Below, in pieces: positions 43,845 through 55,512 of a stretch of DNA of 64,000 nucleotides; positions within the stretch are counted from its first letter, which is position 1, and the number at the start of each line of letters is the position of its first letter. The translations under genes were made by a program, and so were the position numbers. This DNA comes from Gnomoniopsis sp. IMI 355080 (Eukaryota; Ascomycota; Sordariomycetes; Diaporthales; Gnomoniaceae). A model generated the notes under the pieces. It was not told the DNA's origin and did not search any database. It saw only the letters and a list, made by a program, of their open reading frames with translations. The stretch lies in NCBI GenBank assembly GCA_027946555.1, contig JAPEVC010000043.1, positions 62,001 through 126,000 of the forward strand. Reading direction: 5' to 3'.

Positions 43845-46800
43845 ATGTCAAAGCTCAGAAACCCCTCCCAAAACCTGGCCATGTTGATGCTGTCCACTCG
43901 CCTAAGACCGTCACGCGTTCCAATCAGCCCACGGCACACAATACCTCGAAATTCGTGGACAAGGCCAGTTCCGGACTCGCGTAGTCTATGGAGGTCAAGC
44001 CACTGCCACGATGGCCCATTAATGCACAGGCAAAGGCCTTCGTCGTGTGGAGGACGCTCGAGCATCGGAATGTCTGTCCGTGGCAAACGGACCAGGACGG
44101 TGGTGAATCTGGACGACCTACCACAGGGTGTGATTCGCTCAGACACTCTTCCTCCACTAGAGCCTGAGCCTCCAGCCGCGCCAGCGTATCCAACAGTGGT
44201 CTTACAGGCACGTCGGAACATGCAACAATTCGACAATTGCGTCCTGCTTACGCGGGTGGGCGGCTTCTATGAGCTGTACTTTGAGCACGCGGATGAGTAT
44301 GGTCCGCTGTTGAATCTCAAGGTGGCCCAAAAGAAGACCGCCGCTGGTCCGGTGTCAATGGTAAATCTCACCTGATCTTGAGAATCATTTCCTCACTCAA
44401 CCTCCCGGGTACGCCGTCGTATGTTGTGATCGGGGCCTTTTGCTACATGTCAGTTCTCTAATCCTCTACCATAGGCCGGATTTCCGTTCTTCCAGCTTGA
44501 TCGGTTCCTCAAGATCTTGGTCCAAGACTTGAATCGATATGTTGCAGTCGCGGAGGAATTCCCAAACACCGCACCGGACAAGGCAAAGTCGGGTGGTCTG
44601 ATGCATCACCGGAAGGTCGCGCGCATCATCACCCCTGGAACGCTCATCGACGAGCAGTTCATGGACCCTTATGCCAACAACTATGTGATGGCCATCCATG
44701 TTTCTAGCAATGAACCAACACCTGCATCTGCACCGGTCGAACTTTCTGGACTTGATACAAACACCGAATCTCCTGGTAGCACGGCGGATGCCTCCGTCCC
44801 CATCGGACTGTCATGGCTAGACCTGTCAACAGGCCACTTCTTCACACACGCCACCACTCTCTCCACCTTGGGCTCGATGCTCTCGCGTGTCGCCCCTCGG
44901 GAGGTCGTGCTAGACGAGGGCTTCCAAACACGCACCGGCCACGAGATATTTTCTATCTTAACCGAGGAAAGGCACCTCATCACCTACGCGCCCCAAGGTG
45001 AGCTGACGGCCATCTCCGACTGGGCGCCGATGCTCGAGTCCGAGATACCGCCGCGGAACATGGAGGCATTTACCGAGGATGAGATCAAGGCGGGTAGCCT
45101 GTTGCTCCACTACGTAAAGGACCGCTTGCAAGGGACAAGCATGAAGCTCCAGCCGCCGCAGCGTCACGAGGCGATGCAGGTCATGAACATCGACAAAAAT
45201 GGCATGCGCTCTCTCGAGATCAAGCAGACCATTCGCGACGGGGCTTTCCGAGGGAGTCTGCTGCACGCAATCAGAAGGACAGTCACCAAGAGCGGAGCGC
45301 GGTTGCTCAATGAATGGCTTAGTGCTCCGTCTACATCTTTGGACGTGATCCGTCTTCGGCAGGACCTCGTAGCTTGTTTTATCGACAACGAAACGCTTCG
45401 AGAGGGCATCACCCTCCTTCTACGACGAAGCCATGATTCCCAAAGACTGGTACAGAAATTTGCACTTGGCCGGGGAGATCCCGATGACCTCCTCGACCTG
45501 GCAAGCACCATTAAAGCTACAGAAGACATTGTGTCTCTGCTCCTGGCAGCTTTTTCTCATCATGATGCTGAATCGACCACAGACAAGGACTGCCTCCAGA
45601 AAATGACAGAACGCATCAATCTCGACAGCCCGCTGCAACTCGCCCAGCGTATCCGCTCCGCCATCGACGAAGAGGGCATCGTCCAGCAGCACCAACTTGA
45701 CGACAGCGAAGCAGGGGACATGATGGCCCTCGCACAAGAAGTCGTCGACACCGAAGGCGCCGCCGAGGACTCCACCCTCCTCCCCAAGTCCGCCAACAAA
45801 AAGCGTCCCGTCAGCAAAACGCCCTCTCTGCGCGACTACTACGGCGAAGACAACGAAGTCTGGATCATGAAGCCCGACGCCAGCGCCTACCTCAAACGCC
45901 TACACACGGACCTTGACGCACTCCTCACTGAGCGCGACGACCTTGCTACCAGCCTCCGCGCCCGCTTCAACGCACCCTCGTTGACTCTCAAATGGACGCC
46001 GGGGCTCGGCCACATTGCGCACATCAAAGGCCGGCGCGACCTGCGCAGCGCCTCGCTCGCCGAACTGCCGAACCTCACAGGCCGGTCCACGGCGTCCTCG
46101 CGCAGCATCCACCTGCCCGAGTGGACAGAGCTGGGCCGCCGCCTCGACCAGGCGCGATTTCAGATCCGCGCCGAGGAGCAGCGCGTCTTTGCCGAACTGT
46201 GTCAGCAGACGGTCAAGAACATTGTCAAGCTGCGGCGGAACGCGGGCGTGCTCGACGAACTGGACATTGCGACGTCGTTTGCGCGCCTGGCGCTGGAGCA
46301 GAATCTGGTGCGACCCGTGTTGAACAATGGCACCGCGCATGTGATTGTTGGCGGCAGACACCCTACCGTGGAGGGAGGGCTGAGGGAGGCCGGGCGAACG
46401 TTTACAGGCAACGATTGCTTCGTTGGCGCCGGCCCAACTGGTCCTTCAAACACTGTCTCTACGCCACAAGAAGCGCACCATGGGCGGATCTGGCTCATCA
46501 CAGGCCCAAACATGGCAGGCAAATCGACCTTTCTTCGCCAAAACGCCCTCATTACGATTCTCGCGCAAGTTGGCTGCTACGTGCCAGCATCGTACGCGGA
46601 GATCGGCATTGTGGATGCCATGTTCAGTCGGGTCGGGTCAGCCGACAACCTATACCGCGACCAGAGCACATTCATGGTGGAGATGCTGGAAACGGCGACC
46701 ATCTTGCGGCAAGCCACGCCACGATCGTTTGTCATCATGGACGAGATAGGCCGCGGGACTACGCCAGAGGACGGGGCCGCGGTGGCCTTTGCATGTCTAA

Positions 46801-47159
46801 GTCACTTGGTCACAATAAACAAGTGCAGGACGCTATTTGCGACGCACTTTCACGAAGTTGCGGATCTTGTGGCAAGCAAGGGAATGAGAGTTCAGGATGG
46901 TGGGGAGAAGGGCGTCGTGGAGATGTATTGCACTGATGTGGCGGAGGACGACCAGGGTGGGTTTGTCTACGTGCACAAGCTCAGAAGGGGCATCAATCGC
47001 CAAAGCCACGCGCTCAAAGTGGCGAGGCTGGCTGGGTTGCCCGAGGCGGCGTTGCGTACGGCGAGGGAGGTCCTGGTGCCTCAGCATGGCAGAGAGGATG
47101 CTCTCCTCAGAAAGAGTCACGACTACGGGACAAAGACAGAAGTTCCGGCGAGCGGTTGA
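43845..47159 (+). CDS. msh1: mitochondrial MutS homolog Msh1
   Basis: A DNA mismatch-repair ATPase that maintains mitochondrial DNA. Two exons, 43845-44360 and 44475-47159, give 1066 residues (yeast Msh1 has 959). The N-terminus is rich in Arg and Ser and poor in acid (MSKLRNPSQNLAMLMLSTRL), fitting a mitochondrial presequence. The mismatch-recognition Phe-x-Glu is in VGGFYELYFEHAD, followed across the intron by VSMAGFPFFQLDRFLKILV. The lever and clamp regions follow. The ATPase has Walker A TGPNMAGKST (about residues 849-858), Walker B VIMDEIGRGTTPEDGAA (Asp about 928) and the helix-turn-helix end LRRGINRQSHALKVARLAGLP. The ATG at 43845 is the first in frame. It is convergent with rpp0, 475 bp apart. 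Confidence 0.94.
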
Positions 47160-47634
47160 GCTTGCGATGGCGCTGGGACGAACGGGCTTGTAAAATACCT
47201 GTACATCTTGATTATGCGTTAGCAAAGATACCCCACTGCGTTGTATGAACAGAAGTGTAATAATGTATGGTGTCTCATTATGTGTTGATGGGTTGTCGAC
47301 ATGAAGATTCAGGGTTAAAAAGCTCTTGACATCTTTAATAATCATCGACATAGGGTATGAAGGAGGAAGAAAAATCCCGACTCACCATTTCATGGGTAGA
47401 CTCTGTCAGAGCAAGTCTCGTCACTTTTGCAAAACAAGTTGACACACAGCTGGGAGTAGATGATCCGTAGTTGTGAACTACCTTAAGAGGGATTTGTGTC
47501 CCAGTAAACTCCCAAAGCCGACGAACCAGATAATACCCATTTTCTTTGCGATATTCCTGCAACATGACCGAAACCGATGTTCAGTTGTCATGTCATCACA
47601 CGCAGACAAGTGCCTAGGGACACAGATGGTGCGC
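47160..47634. other. convergent 3' region of msh1 and rpp0
   Basis: Contains the two polyadenylation regions; no coding feature supported. Confidence 0.6.
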
Positions 47635-48661
47635 TTAGTCGAAGAGACCGAAGCCCATGTCCTCGTCCTCATCCTCCTCCTCCTCAGCAGGGGCAGCCTC
47701 AGCAGGAGCCGCGGCACCAGAGTCACCACCAGCGGCAGCAGCAGGAGCAGCAGCAGCGTAGGCATCGGGGTTGGCAATGCGGTCCTTGAGCTCCTCAATC
47801 TCGGGCCAGGAGTACTCGGTCTCGATGGCGACAGCGAGAACCTTCTTGTAACCGTTGACAACCGAGTGCATGACGGAGGCCAGGGTGGGGTAGTCGAGAG
47901 CCAGGGAGAGAGCGGCGACGGTACCGATGGCGCTGCCGAAGGACTTGAGCAGCTGCTCCTCGCCAATGTCGAGAACATCGGCGGGGAAGGTGTTGCCCTG
48001 GTCGTAGACCTGCTCGATGGCCAGACCGTAGGTGAAAGGCGAGATGTTGAGCAAGTTGAGCAGAGTAGCCTCGGAGGCACCGACCTTGGTACCGGCCTCA
48101 ACGAGCTTCAGGTCGGCCGTAATCTCAATGGTACCACGGGCAATCTTGGTGGGGACACCGAGAGCCTGGAAGAAAGAGGTCTTTCCGGGCTCCATACCGG
48201 TGTTGCCAGCGGGGACCCACACATCGGCGGGGGCAAAGGCACCGGGACGAGCGGGGGCGGCGACCTTGTTGTCGAGGATCTTGTCACGGACAGACTTCAG
48301 GTCGGAGTTGGTGAAGACGAAACCGATGTTGCCCTTGATGAAAGGCAGGAGGCGCTCGTACTCGGGGGCGTCGGGGATGAAGGTCTTGAGGGCACGACGG
48401 ACCTATTGGTGGAGAGAGGGTTTTGGCGTTAGTCTCAAGAGCACTCAGTCTTTGGGGGGAACACTTCAAATGTGTCGCAAAACGTACCATGGTGTTCTTG
48501 CCCATCAGGACGACAGCCTCTCCACGGAGAGACTGGCGAATCTCGTGCATCTGCTGAGACGAGACATTGTCGACGCCGACGATGAAGACAGACTTGTACT
48601 CCTCGAGCAAGCCCTTGAGCTTCTCGAAGTAGCCGGCCTTGTTTGCAGATTTGCCCCCCAT
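47635..48661 (-). CDS. rpp0: 60S acidic ribosomal protein P0
   Basis: The ribosomal stalk base protein. It binds 25S rRNA and carries the P1/P2 dimers that recruit elongation factors. Two exons, 48661-48488 and 48402-47635, give 313 residues. Exon 1 starts MGGKSANKAGYFEKLKGLLE and ends GKNTM; exon 2 begins VRRALKTFIPDAPEYERLLP. The L10 domain (GNIGFVFTNSDL, PAGNTGMEPGKTSFFQALG, KIARGTIEI) is followed by the alanine-rich hinge and the conserved acidic tail ending DEDMGFGLFD, shared by all stalk proteins. Codon use is strongly biased to C- and G-ending codons, as expected for a highly expressed gene. It is head to head with trm82. Confidence 0.97.
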
Positions 48662-49037
48662 GTCTTCTTTTAGCTGTCGAAGCTGAAGAAAGGATGTTTA
48701 AGGGCAAATTGAGTTGTGTAGGGAAATTGGGTCGAGTGTGGTTGTCGAGATTGACGTGACTTGACGATACCAATTCAGGAGCGTCGCGGGAGACAAAGTT
48801 TGCGGTATCGACAAGTTTTGTTCTTTGTGGGCGGAGCGACATGGTCCGTGCGTGGCACCAGGGCATGCGGGCTCTAGCGTCGATTTTCCCGACGTGGCTT
48901 ATCGATAAGACAGCGAATTTGAAGACAGGCAACTTTTTCCAGCAACATTTTAGTGTCTCGATTCAAAGCCCCAGGAATTAGCAAACTTGAGAGCATCCAT
49001 CAAGGGCCAATCCGAAAGGGACATCTCTTGATTCAAC
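48662..49037. promoter_or_regulatory. bidirectional promoter of rpp0 and trm82
   Basis: 376 bp between divergent start codons. Holds the 12-bp perfect palindrome CTTATCGATAAG (48898-48909) inside GCTTATCGATA, an 11-mer identical to one in the nop14 promoter. Confidence 0.5.
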
Positions 49038-50991
49038 ATGAAGCTCCCGTTCCACGGAGTCCAGATCTGCGGCGACATCTTATTCGCCGCAAGAGGCGGA
49101 AACATCCACTCTTTCAACTCAGATGGCGCTCACATCTCATGCTGGAAATACCCGGCCGAAATCAAGGCCGCAAAAAACGGACAGAATTCAACGCCTACGC
49201 CTCAAGACGACCAAGCTCCCCCAGCTAAGCGCATCAAGCTTGAGAATGAAGAGCCAAGTGTTAGGAAGAAGGGTCAGCCCAAGAAGCCTGGACCAAAGTC
49301 ACAGCCGTCAGACCGACCAATGGTCATCATCATGACTGCTACCCAGGTTGGCAATGTAAGCCATCTCGTTGCCGTGACCTCAGACAAATCCATATGGGTT
49401 TTTGAGCATGACGGCCGCGGGGAGCTCAAGCAGCTCAGTCGTAGGTACGTAGACTTCCTCATCGTTTCTTTCAAAGAGAGACAAAAAGAAAACCCAAATC
49501 CTCGAGCATGGGTATCTGTATGTAGTGGCAGGATCTATGTTCTGCTGTCCCTCTGCTGCTATTGTCTCCGGATGATATCTTCGTGAGATATTCCAAGGAA
49601 TATACTGTGGACTTCTATGTGGGATGGTGACAACGTCCTTGATCGGGGTTTCACTAGAGGATCTTGTAGCAGAACATCACCTACGAAGGAGAAAACAGGC
49701 TTCAGGCCTTGTAGGAACTCGATCCTAGCCACTGCGGATATCTATGACTATATACGAGGTGCTTCCAAACCAACGTATACTCACACCTTCACAGAACCAT
49801 GCCCAAGCGGCCCTGTTCCATCGTCGTCACACCAGACAATGAAGACATCCTCGCGGCCGACAAATTTGGCGATGTCTACTCACTACCCTTTATACCCTCA
49901 GAAAACCCCGTTACCCAGTCTCAGGCCGCACAAGAGACCTCCTCACCCAGTCCCGCGCCCGAGTTCGCGTCTGCGAGCCACACCCCAGAGGGCGAGAAAC
50001 CCCCTTCCTTCACGCCAAAAGCCACCCATCTCACCGTCCACACCAAACGCAACCGCCAAGCCTTGCTGGACCAGCTGGCCTCGCATAGCAACCCTAAAGC
50101 CTTCAACGGCGGCACGCCCAAGCGCATCAACGAGGTGTTTGAGCGGCATTTGCTGCTGGGCCACGTCTCAATGCTCACGGCCATTGCTCTCGGCCGGGAC
50201 GAGCACGGCCGGCAATACATCATTACGGCGGACCGGGACGAGCACATCCGAGTCAATCGCGGGACCAAGGAGCAGGCGCATGTCATTGAGAGTTACTGTA
50301 TGGGCCATGGCGAATTCGTCAATCGGTTGTTGATCCCAGAGGGGAGAGGAGACTTTTTGGTGAGCGCGGGTGGAGATGACAGTCTGTATGTGTGGAGGTG
50401 GAGGGAGGGCGTGTTGCTGGGGCGGGCAGATGTGATTGGCAGGGTCAGGGAGGTGGTGGAAGGAGTAGAGAAAATCGCTGTCACGGGGCTGTCTTGTTGG
50501 CCTGGAGACGATGAAAAGGAAACGAGGATTGTGGTGATATGTGAACGGTACGTCTTGGTTTCACCTGATTTCGGAGTTTGATGAGAGTCTTGGTTAACTC
50601 CTGGAACAGTGTCCCGGCAATCTTTTCCTTCAGTCTGAATGAGGCAGGCAGCCTGGAGCCCTCACGCACCATCGACCTCCCAGGCAACCCCTTCGACATC
50701 GGAGTTGTGGATGCCGACAATCTGATTGTTGCAGTCGACCCGAGTCACAAAGAGGCTGGGGCCTACGATTTAAAGAAGTCTCTGCTAAGGATCAAGCGTG
50801 TGGACGGCGAGTATAGGGTCTCGGACGATGTCATTCATAATACCGCGGATTTAGAGGCAGAGGTTTCTCTTGACGAAGACATTTCAGACCTGGAGATGGA
50901 CAAGCTACTATATAGCGCTGAGACGCTGCGCAAGAGCAATTTTGAGGACAGGGATGCTGCTGAGGAGACGAAGGATGAGCAAGAAGGCTGA
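49038..50991 (+). CDS. trm82: tRNA (guanine-N7) methyltransferase non-catalytic subunit Trm82
   Basis: A WD-repeat partner of Trm8 that makes m7G46 in tRNA. Three exons, 49038-49444, 49795-50547 and 50610-50991, give 513 residues. The start MKLPFHGVQICGDILFAARG forms the first blade. A Lys/Pro-rich disordered insert (residues about 50-90) follows, then VSHLVAVTSDKSIWVFEHD. Across intron 1 the family motif TMPKRPCSIVVTPDNEDI continues to LAADKFGDVYSLPF. Later landmarks are LLGHVSMLTAIAL, YIITADRDEHIRVNR, GHGEFVNRLLIPE and SAGGDDSLYVWRW. The C-terminus is acidic. Intron 1 is 350 nt, much longer than neighbouring introns, but the family alignment is continuous across it, so no exon is missing. 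Recognition is confident. Confidence 0.93.
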
Positions 50992-51439
50992 TGGAAGCGC
51001 AGCTTTCTCAAAAGCAAAAACTATCCATTGGCAGGGAGAAATAAACACTACCATAAAATCAACTTGCATCTGCTAAACTCAGATACCCCATCTATGCCTC
51101 TTTTAACGCCTGCCGCAAGTTGCCTGTCATGATCAAAGAGGACGCAAAAGGAGCTTAGATGTGCCGTGTAAGGTATAATCTATTCACCCCTCCAGCCCTT
51201 CATTACCAATCCACCTTCCAAGTCGTGTACTAAGTGCGTTCTGGACTGAGTTGAACCATCAATCTCAACAAGAGCACACCTGTTAATGCTTCTATCCCGC
51301 TTATCACCAAACGCATACTCTATCTAGGCGCCCAGGCCGCCGTGTGGTACGTGGTCGCCGCAGCACTGAATGCAAGAAGTGGATGCTGGTTGTTGAATGG
51401 TACAGCGAGAGAAAAATAGCACGAAGCCGTTCGTAACGT
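50992..51439. other. convergent 3' region of trm82 and ydj1
   Basis: About 450 bp between the two stop codons, presumably the 3' UTRs; nothing else recognised. Confidence 0.6.
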
Positions 51440-52815
51440 TTACTGAGAAGCGCACTGGACGCGCTCAGCACCAGCTGGGCCACCCTCGTCGTCGTCGTCG
51501 TCCATACCGCCTTCACCGCCGAATGCGCGAGCTCCGCTAGTGTCAGGATCCTCCAGGTCGGCCGGCTCGGTCATTGCGTCTGGGGGCGGGGTGTTCTGGA
51601 GGGCAGGCGAGGGGAGGATCTTGCGAAGCATTTCGAAGGCCTCCTCGTCGGACGTCCAGCCCTTCTCGGGGAACTTGACGTCGAACTGAATGTACAGGTT
51701 GCCAAAGTCGTGGTGGCGGTAGGAAGGCATACCTTGGCCGCGGATCATCTTAACAGCACCTGGGTAATTCTATTAGCGGTCGCATATTACCACTGGGAAA
51801 AGAAGGTCCGTAAACTTACCTGGTGCAATAGCTTCGCCAGGGATAATGTCGATGCTCAACCACCGCTCGTCCAGGTGCTCTACGAAGATGGTGCCTCCGG
51901 CAAGTGCCGTCACTAGATCGATATCGCACTTGTAGAGTAGGTCGTCATCTTTGCGCTCGAAGCGGGGGTGGGGCTTCTGCTCAATTTCGAAGATCACATC
52001 GCCAGCCAGGATACCAGGTGCCTGGTCACCCTCTCCACGGAACTCGACACGCTGACCACTCTTTACGCCCCGGTCAACATTGACGTGCAAGACCTTCCGG
52101 TCGACCACGGTCTTCTTGCCAGCGCACTGCTTGCAGCGATCCTTGTCCTTGATGATCTCGCCTTCTCCATTACAGTCGGGGCACGCGGTCTGGAATCGCT
52201 GGATCATGGGGCCCATCTGTCGCATCATGGTCTTCATACCGTGGCCGTCACAGCCCACGCACTTCTTGACGGCGCCTTCCTTTCCGCCACGACCCTCACA
52301 CTTGGGGCAAATGATGGAACGCTGGAGCGCCAGCTTGGAGACCTTGCCGCGGTAGATGTCCTCGAGTGAAACCTTGTGGGTGTGGTGAATTGTGCGAGCC
52401 TTGGGAGGTCCCTGGTTGCGCATGCCACCGCCACCAAACATGCCTCCAAAAGCGCTGCCGCCACCAAAGAACTGAGCAAACAGGTCCTCAGCAGCCATGC
52501 CACCGCCACCACCGGCAGCGCCGTCCAGACCAGCCTCGCCCATTTGATCGTAAGCGGCGCGCTTTTGGGAATCGGAAAGGACTTCGTAGGCATGGGAGAT
52601 TTCTTTGAACTTGTGCTCGGCCTCTGCATTGCCAGGGTTCTTGTCTGCAATATGTGCGTCAGCGAGTGTGTGGAGTGTACGAGGCTCAGGCAGGAGCAAG
52701 CAGACATACCAGGGTGATATTTCAGAGCATTCTTCTTGTATGCCTTCTTCAGATCTGCTTCGCTAGCCGTTGGCGGCACACCTAGCAGGTCGTAGAACTT
52801 GGTCTCGCGAACCAT
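51440..52815 (-). CDS. ydj1: type I Hsp40 co-chaperone Ydj1/Mas5, farnesylated
   Basis: A DnaJ protein that stimulates Hsp70 ATPase and delivers clients, acting in the cytosol and at ER and mitochondrial membranes. Three exons, 52815-52710, 52644-51820 and 51759-51440, give 416 residues (yeast Ydj1 has 409). The J domain has HPD at residues 34-36; intron 1 splits the codon of Asp36. A Gly/Phe-rich linker (FFGGGSAFGGMFGGGG) follows, then four zinc-binding CxxCxGxG repeats: CPKCEGRG, CVGCDGHG, CPDCNGEG and the variant CKQCAGKK. Two beta-rich substrate domains follow. The C-terminus is a Cys-Ala-Ser-Gln CaaX box, the same as in yeast Ydj1, predicting farnesylation. Domain order is complete. Confidence 0.97.
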
Positions 52816-53808
52816 TTTGAGGGTGGGGAGGTTGTGAGCGTGGAAAGAATCGGCGATAGGATCTCAGATGAGTGGATAAGCTGAATAGGCGGGTTCGAGG
52901 ATCTGTAGGTGAGGATAAGGTCAATACTTTGAAAAGGTGATGTTACGAATGTTTTTGCGGCAGAGTGAGCAGTGCTGGGTGAGTTCGCCTTTGCTGTTGG
53001 TTCAGTAAGGCTATGCTAAGGGAACCAACCATACCTGGAAAAAATAGAGGGCCGGGGGAGAAACCGCGGGGGGGTCAGAAGTGTTCGGAAGAGTGTGAGC
53101 GCCGTCAGATACGAGAGCTGCAGTTTCTGACTGTAATCGCAATGAGAAAGGGACGGATCTGTCGCAGTTGGGAGAGTAAGGATTTGGATATTCTGTTGTT
53201 TCCCTTTTTTTTTTATGCCTTCGGGTTGCGACCTGCAAGCAATTGAAGATGACAAGGCAAAACAGGACCCTTCAGATTTTAGTAAGAAGCGAGAAGGCTG
53301 TCGCCCGCCGGATTTCCAAGAGGCTCATGGAAGCGCATGGAAACAATTCAGCTGTTAGCGCGGCATGTACCTGCAGCCTGCTGCGCCTTTGTTCTGCGCT
53401 GCTACTTTGCGGGGGACGGCAGCTCCAGGAATAGGGCAGGTTCGTCGCCCCTATCTGCAGGGATACCCCGCTGCCTAGGCCTTGCAAGGGTTCTTGTCAT
53501 GCACTTCTTTGCCGATAGTGGAATTTCGGAATCTTCATGTTACGGAGTACTGACCTTACCTTGGAAATCCATCTTGATAACCTGGAACCCACTGACGTCG
53601 TTTGCTTATTCGCTCTACTTGCTGCACTCAGTATACCTACCTACCTACCAGGTTACTACAGGCTGCCTAGTCACACTCATGTCGGCTCTGGGTAACGCCC
53701 TAGCATGTTTGTTGCAGCCTTCGAGCAAAGGCCATTCAGCTCCAGCCCTTGTTTACGGCACAGCACAATCTACCGATCCAAAAAAAGAAGATACGCATCG
53801 GCCAAGTC
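52816..53808. other. ydj1 promoter and downstream region of amine oxidase
   Basis: About 1 kb. The right half should be the 3' flank of the amine oxidase and the left half the ydj1 promoter. I looked for clear heat-shock elements (alternating GAA/TTC units) and found only imperfect ones. TACCTACCTACC is present at about 53637. Confidence 0.55.
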
Positions 53809-55512
53809 TTATTGATCCTTGAGAATTGCATGTGCCTCTCGCCATCCGCTCGTCAATGCCCCGTGGACCGTGGCAAAATGATTTCGGCTGGTGTGCTCTC
53901 CAGCAAACCTCAACACCCCTCCTTCGCTATTCATCACCGGCCGCTGGAATTCCTCACGATGTTTCGTCTCCGATAGACCGGTGATCATGTGGCTATAGCT
54001 TCCTCGCGAGAACTTGTCTGTTGCCCATCTAGTCACGTGAACGTAGATGGGTTTCACCGGCTCATGACCCAGCCAGCTCGTCAACGCTCGGTGCATAATC
54101 CCACCGGCTTGGTCATTTGTCAAGCCTTCCACCTGAATCGCGTTGGCGCAGGATACGAAAGCTGAAAGGACGGGAAAGCCGGTGAGCTTGTCGAGGTTGA
54201 GCACCGTCAAGAACCGGAGTCCTGAACACAATGTCCCATCGTCGCCGATTTCGATTCCGGGCAGCTCATCAGTAAAGCCCAGAATGGTGTCCGGCGCTGT
54301 CAAATCCTCTTGTTTTCCCCGATCATCTTTGCCCGCTGTCCCTGTTGCTAATGGCTGCCGGAAGAGACCCTTGTTGAGGATAGAAACGTAAGGCTCTTCA
54401 GTCCACCATGGTCTCTCGTATACTAGCATGACCTTGTCCAACGTTCCGAAACCAAGGCTACGAATAGCTGTTTGCTTCTCTGGAGAAAGTGGCGGCACAA
54501 ACAACGGCGCTGGCGCTGCAAGGGAAGCGACTTCCCGACTGTGATGCTGAAGCACCCCCAGAGGTAACGAACACACAACCTGCTTGGCCGTATATGACCC
54601 ATGGGTCGTGTCAACCTCGATCGGGTTCTTACTCCAGTCGATGTGCCTGACTTCCACACCCAAATGTATAAGACCGGCTTGTTTCAAATCTTTGGCCACC
54701 TCTTCCACAACGGCCGAGTAGCCATCTTGGAGAAACACTTGATCGCCGTCGAAATCGTCAAGTGCGAACTCGAGGAGACCCATTCCTGGCTGGTCACCAG
54801 ACTTTTCAGCCGACTGGGCGGCCAATGGGGCGGCTTCCATATTCTCCACGAATTGTGGCATTGCCTTCAGCGAATGATGGTACTCATGCGGTAGTATTTG
54901 GAATGCCTGGTGAAGCTCGTCCGTCTTGGTGATGGCTCGGAGCATCGTGATATGCTTTGCCTCGTCCTCAGGAACCTGTGCGGCTGCTGTGTGCAAAGCC
55001 CCAACCATGGACCAAAGTGAGCCCATTAGCTTCGCTGCCACTTCCGTAGGGATCACCTGGTCGCATCCTCCTCCCTCTTCAAAACAAGTGGGTTGCTGGA
55101 GCGGAGGAACAGAATCGAGATTGATCCAACCGTCTTTGTTCGGCGAAGCGCATGAGCTCCGAGGGGTGGTGTCGTCTCCGGACGGTGCTTTGAAGATTAC
55201 TGAGGCAGCAAGCTGCCTCAGTCTCTTGTGCGGCAGCACTCCCATCAACGGGTTCGGCTTTTCCTCCGTGCCCACGCCGTGTATCCAATTCGCCCCAGTA
55301 TCCAAGCGACAGCCGTTCACATGGACAGAGTCTATACGGCCGCCGATTCTCTCGCGGCCTTCCAAGACTAGCAGGCTTCTGTGACCGTCCTTGTAGTGTG
55401 AATGCTGATACAGCCTCGAGGCGCAGGCCACTCCGGACATCCCGGCCCCGAGCACGAGCGTATCATAGTGTCGATTTTGTGCTGCTGCCATCTGAGCGAG
55501 TGTCTTCTTCAT
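53809..55512 (-). CDS. FAD-dependent amine oxidase (polyamine oxidase-like)
   Basis: A flavin monoamine oxidase family enzyme that likely oxidises polyamines or other amines. Intronless, 567 residues, ATG at 55512. The dinucleotide-binding motif GAGMSGVACASRL is at residues 22-34, followed by VLEGRERIGGRI and LDTGANWIHGV, the family's FAD-contact motifs. Mid-protein FLQDGYSAVVEEVA and VCSLPLGVLQHH are the substrate-domain hallmarks. The C-terminal FAD motif LRFAGEHTS is preceded by FSRGSYSHM and followed by ATVHGALTSGWREA. No signal peptide or peroxisomal PTS1 tail is evident (it ends in Lys-Asp-Gln), so cytosolic. An insert of about 40 residues near residue 105 looks disordered. The family is sure; polyamine specificity is an inference. 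Confidence 0.91.
   Translation of the reverse strand: MKKTLAQMAAAQNRHYDTLVLGAGMSGVACASRLYQHSHYKDGHRSLLVLEGRERIGGRIDSVHVNGCRLDTGANWIHGVGTEEKPNPLMGVLPHKRLRQLAASVIFKAPSGDDTTPRSSCASPNKDGWINLDSVPPLQQPTCFEEGGGCDQVIPTEVAAKLMGSLWSMVGALHTAAAQVPEDEAKHITMLRAITKTDELHQAFQILPHEYHHSLKAMPQFVENMEAAPLAAQSAEKSGDQPGMGLLEFALDDFDGDQVFLQDGYSAVVEEVAKDLKQAGLIHLGVEVRHIDWSKNPIEVDTTHGSYTAKQVVCSLPLGVLQHHSREVASLAAPAPLFVPPLSPEKQTAIRSLGFGTLDKVMLVYERPWWTEEPYVSILNKGLFRQPLATGTAGKDDRGKQEDLTAPDTILGFTDELPGIEIGDDGTLCSGLRFLTVLNLDKLTGFPVLSAFVSCANAIQVEGLTNDQAGGIMHRALTSWLGHEPVKPIYVHVTRWATDKFSRGSYSHMITGLSETKHREEFQRPVMNSEGGVLRFAGEHTSRNHFATVHGALTSGWREAHAILKDQ

Noticed and set aside
45992..46936. 314-codon frame shifted within msh1
   Set aside because: Overlaps the MutS ATPase domain in another frame; Arg/His-rich shadow.
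47473..48432. 319-codon plus-strand frame opposite rpp0
   Set aside because: Lies antisense to the well-supported ribosomal protein P0; Gly/Val/Leu-rich composition is the mirror of its biased codon use.
52816..53100. Heat-shock elements in the ydj1 promoter
   Set aside because: Only imperfect GAA/TTC arrangements with wrong spacing were seen.
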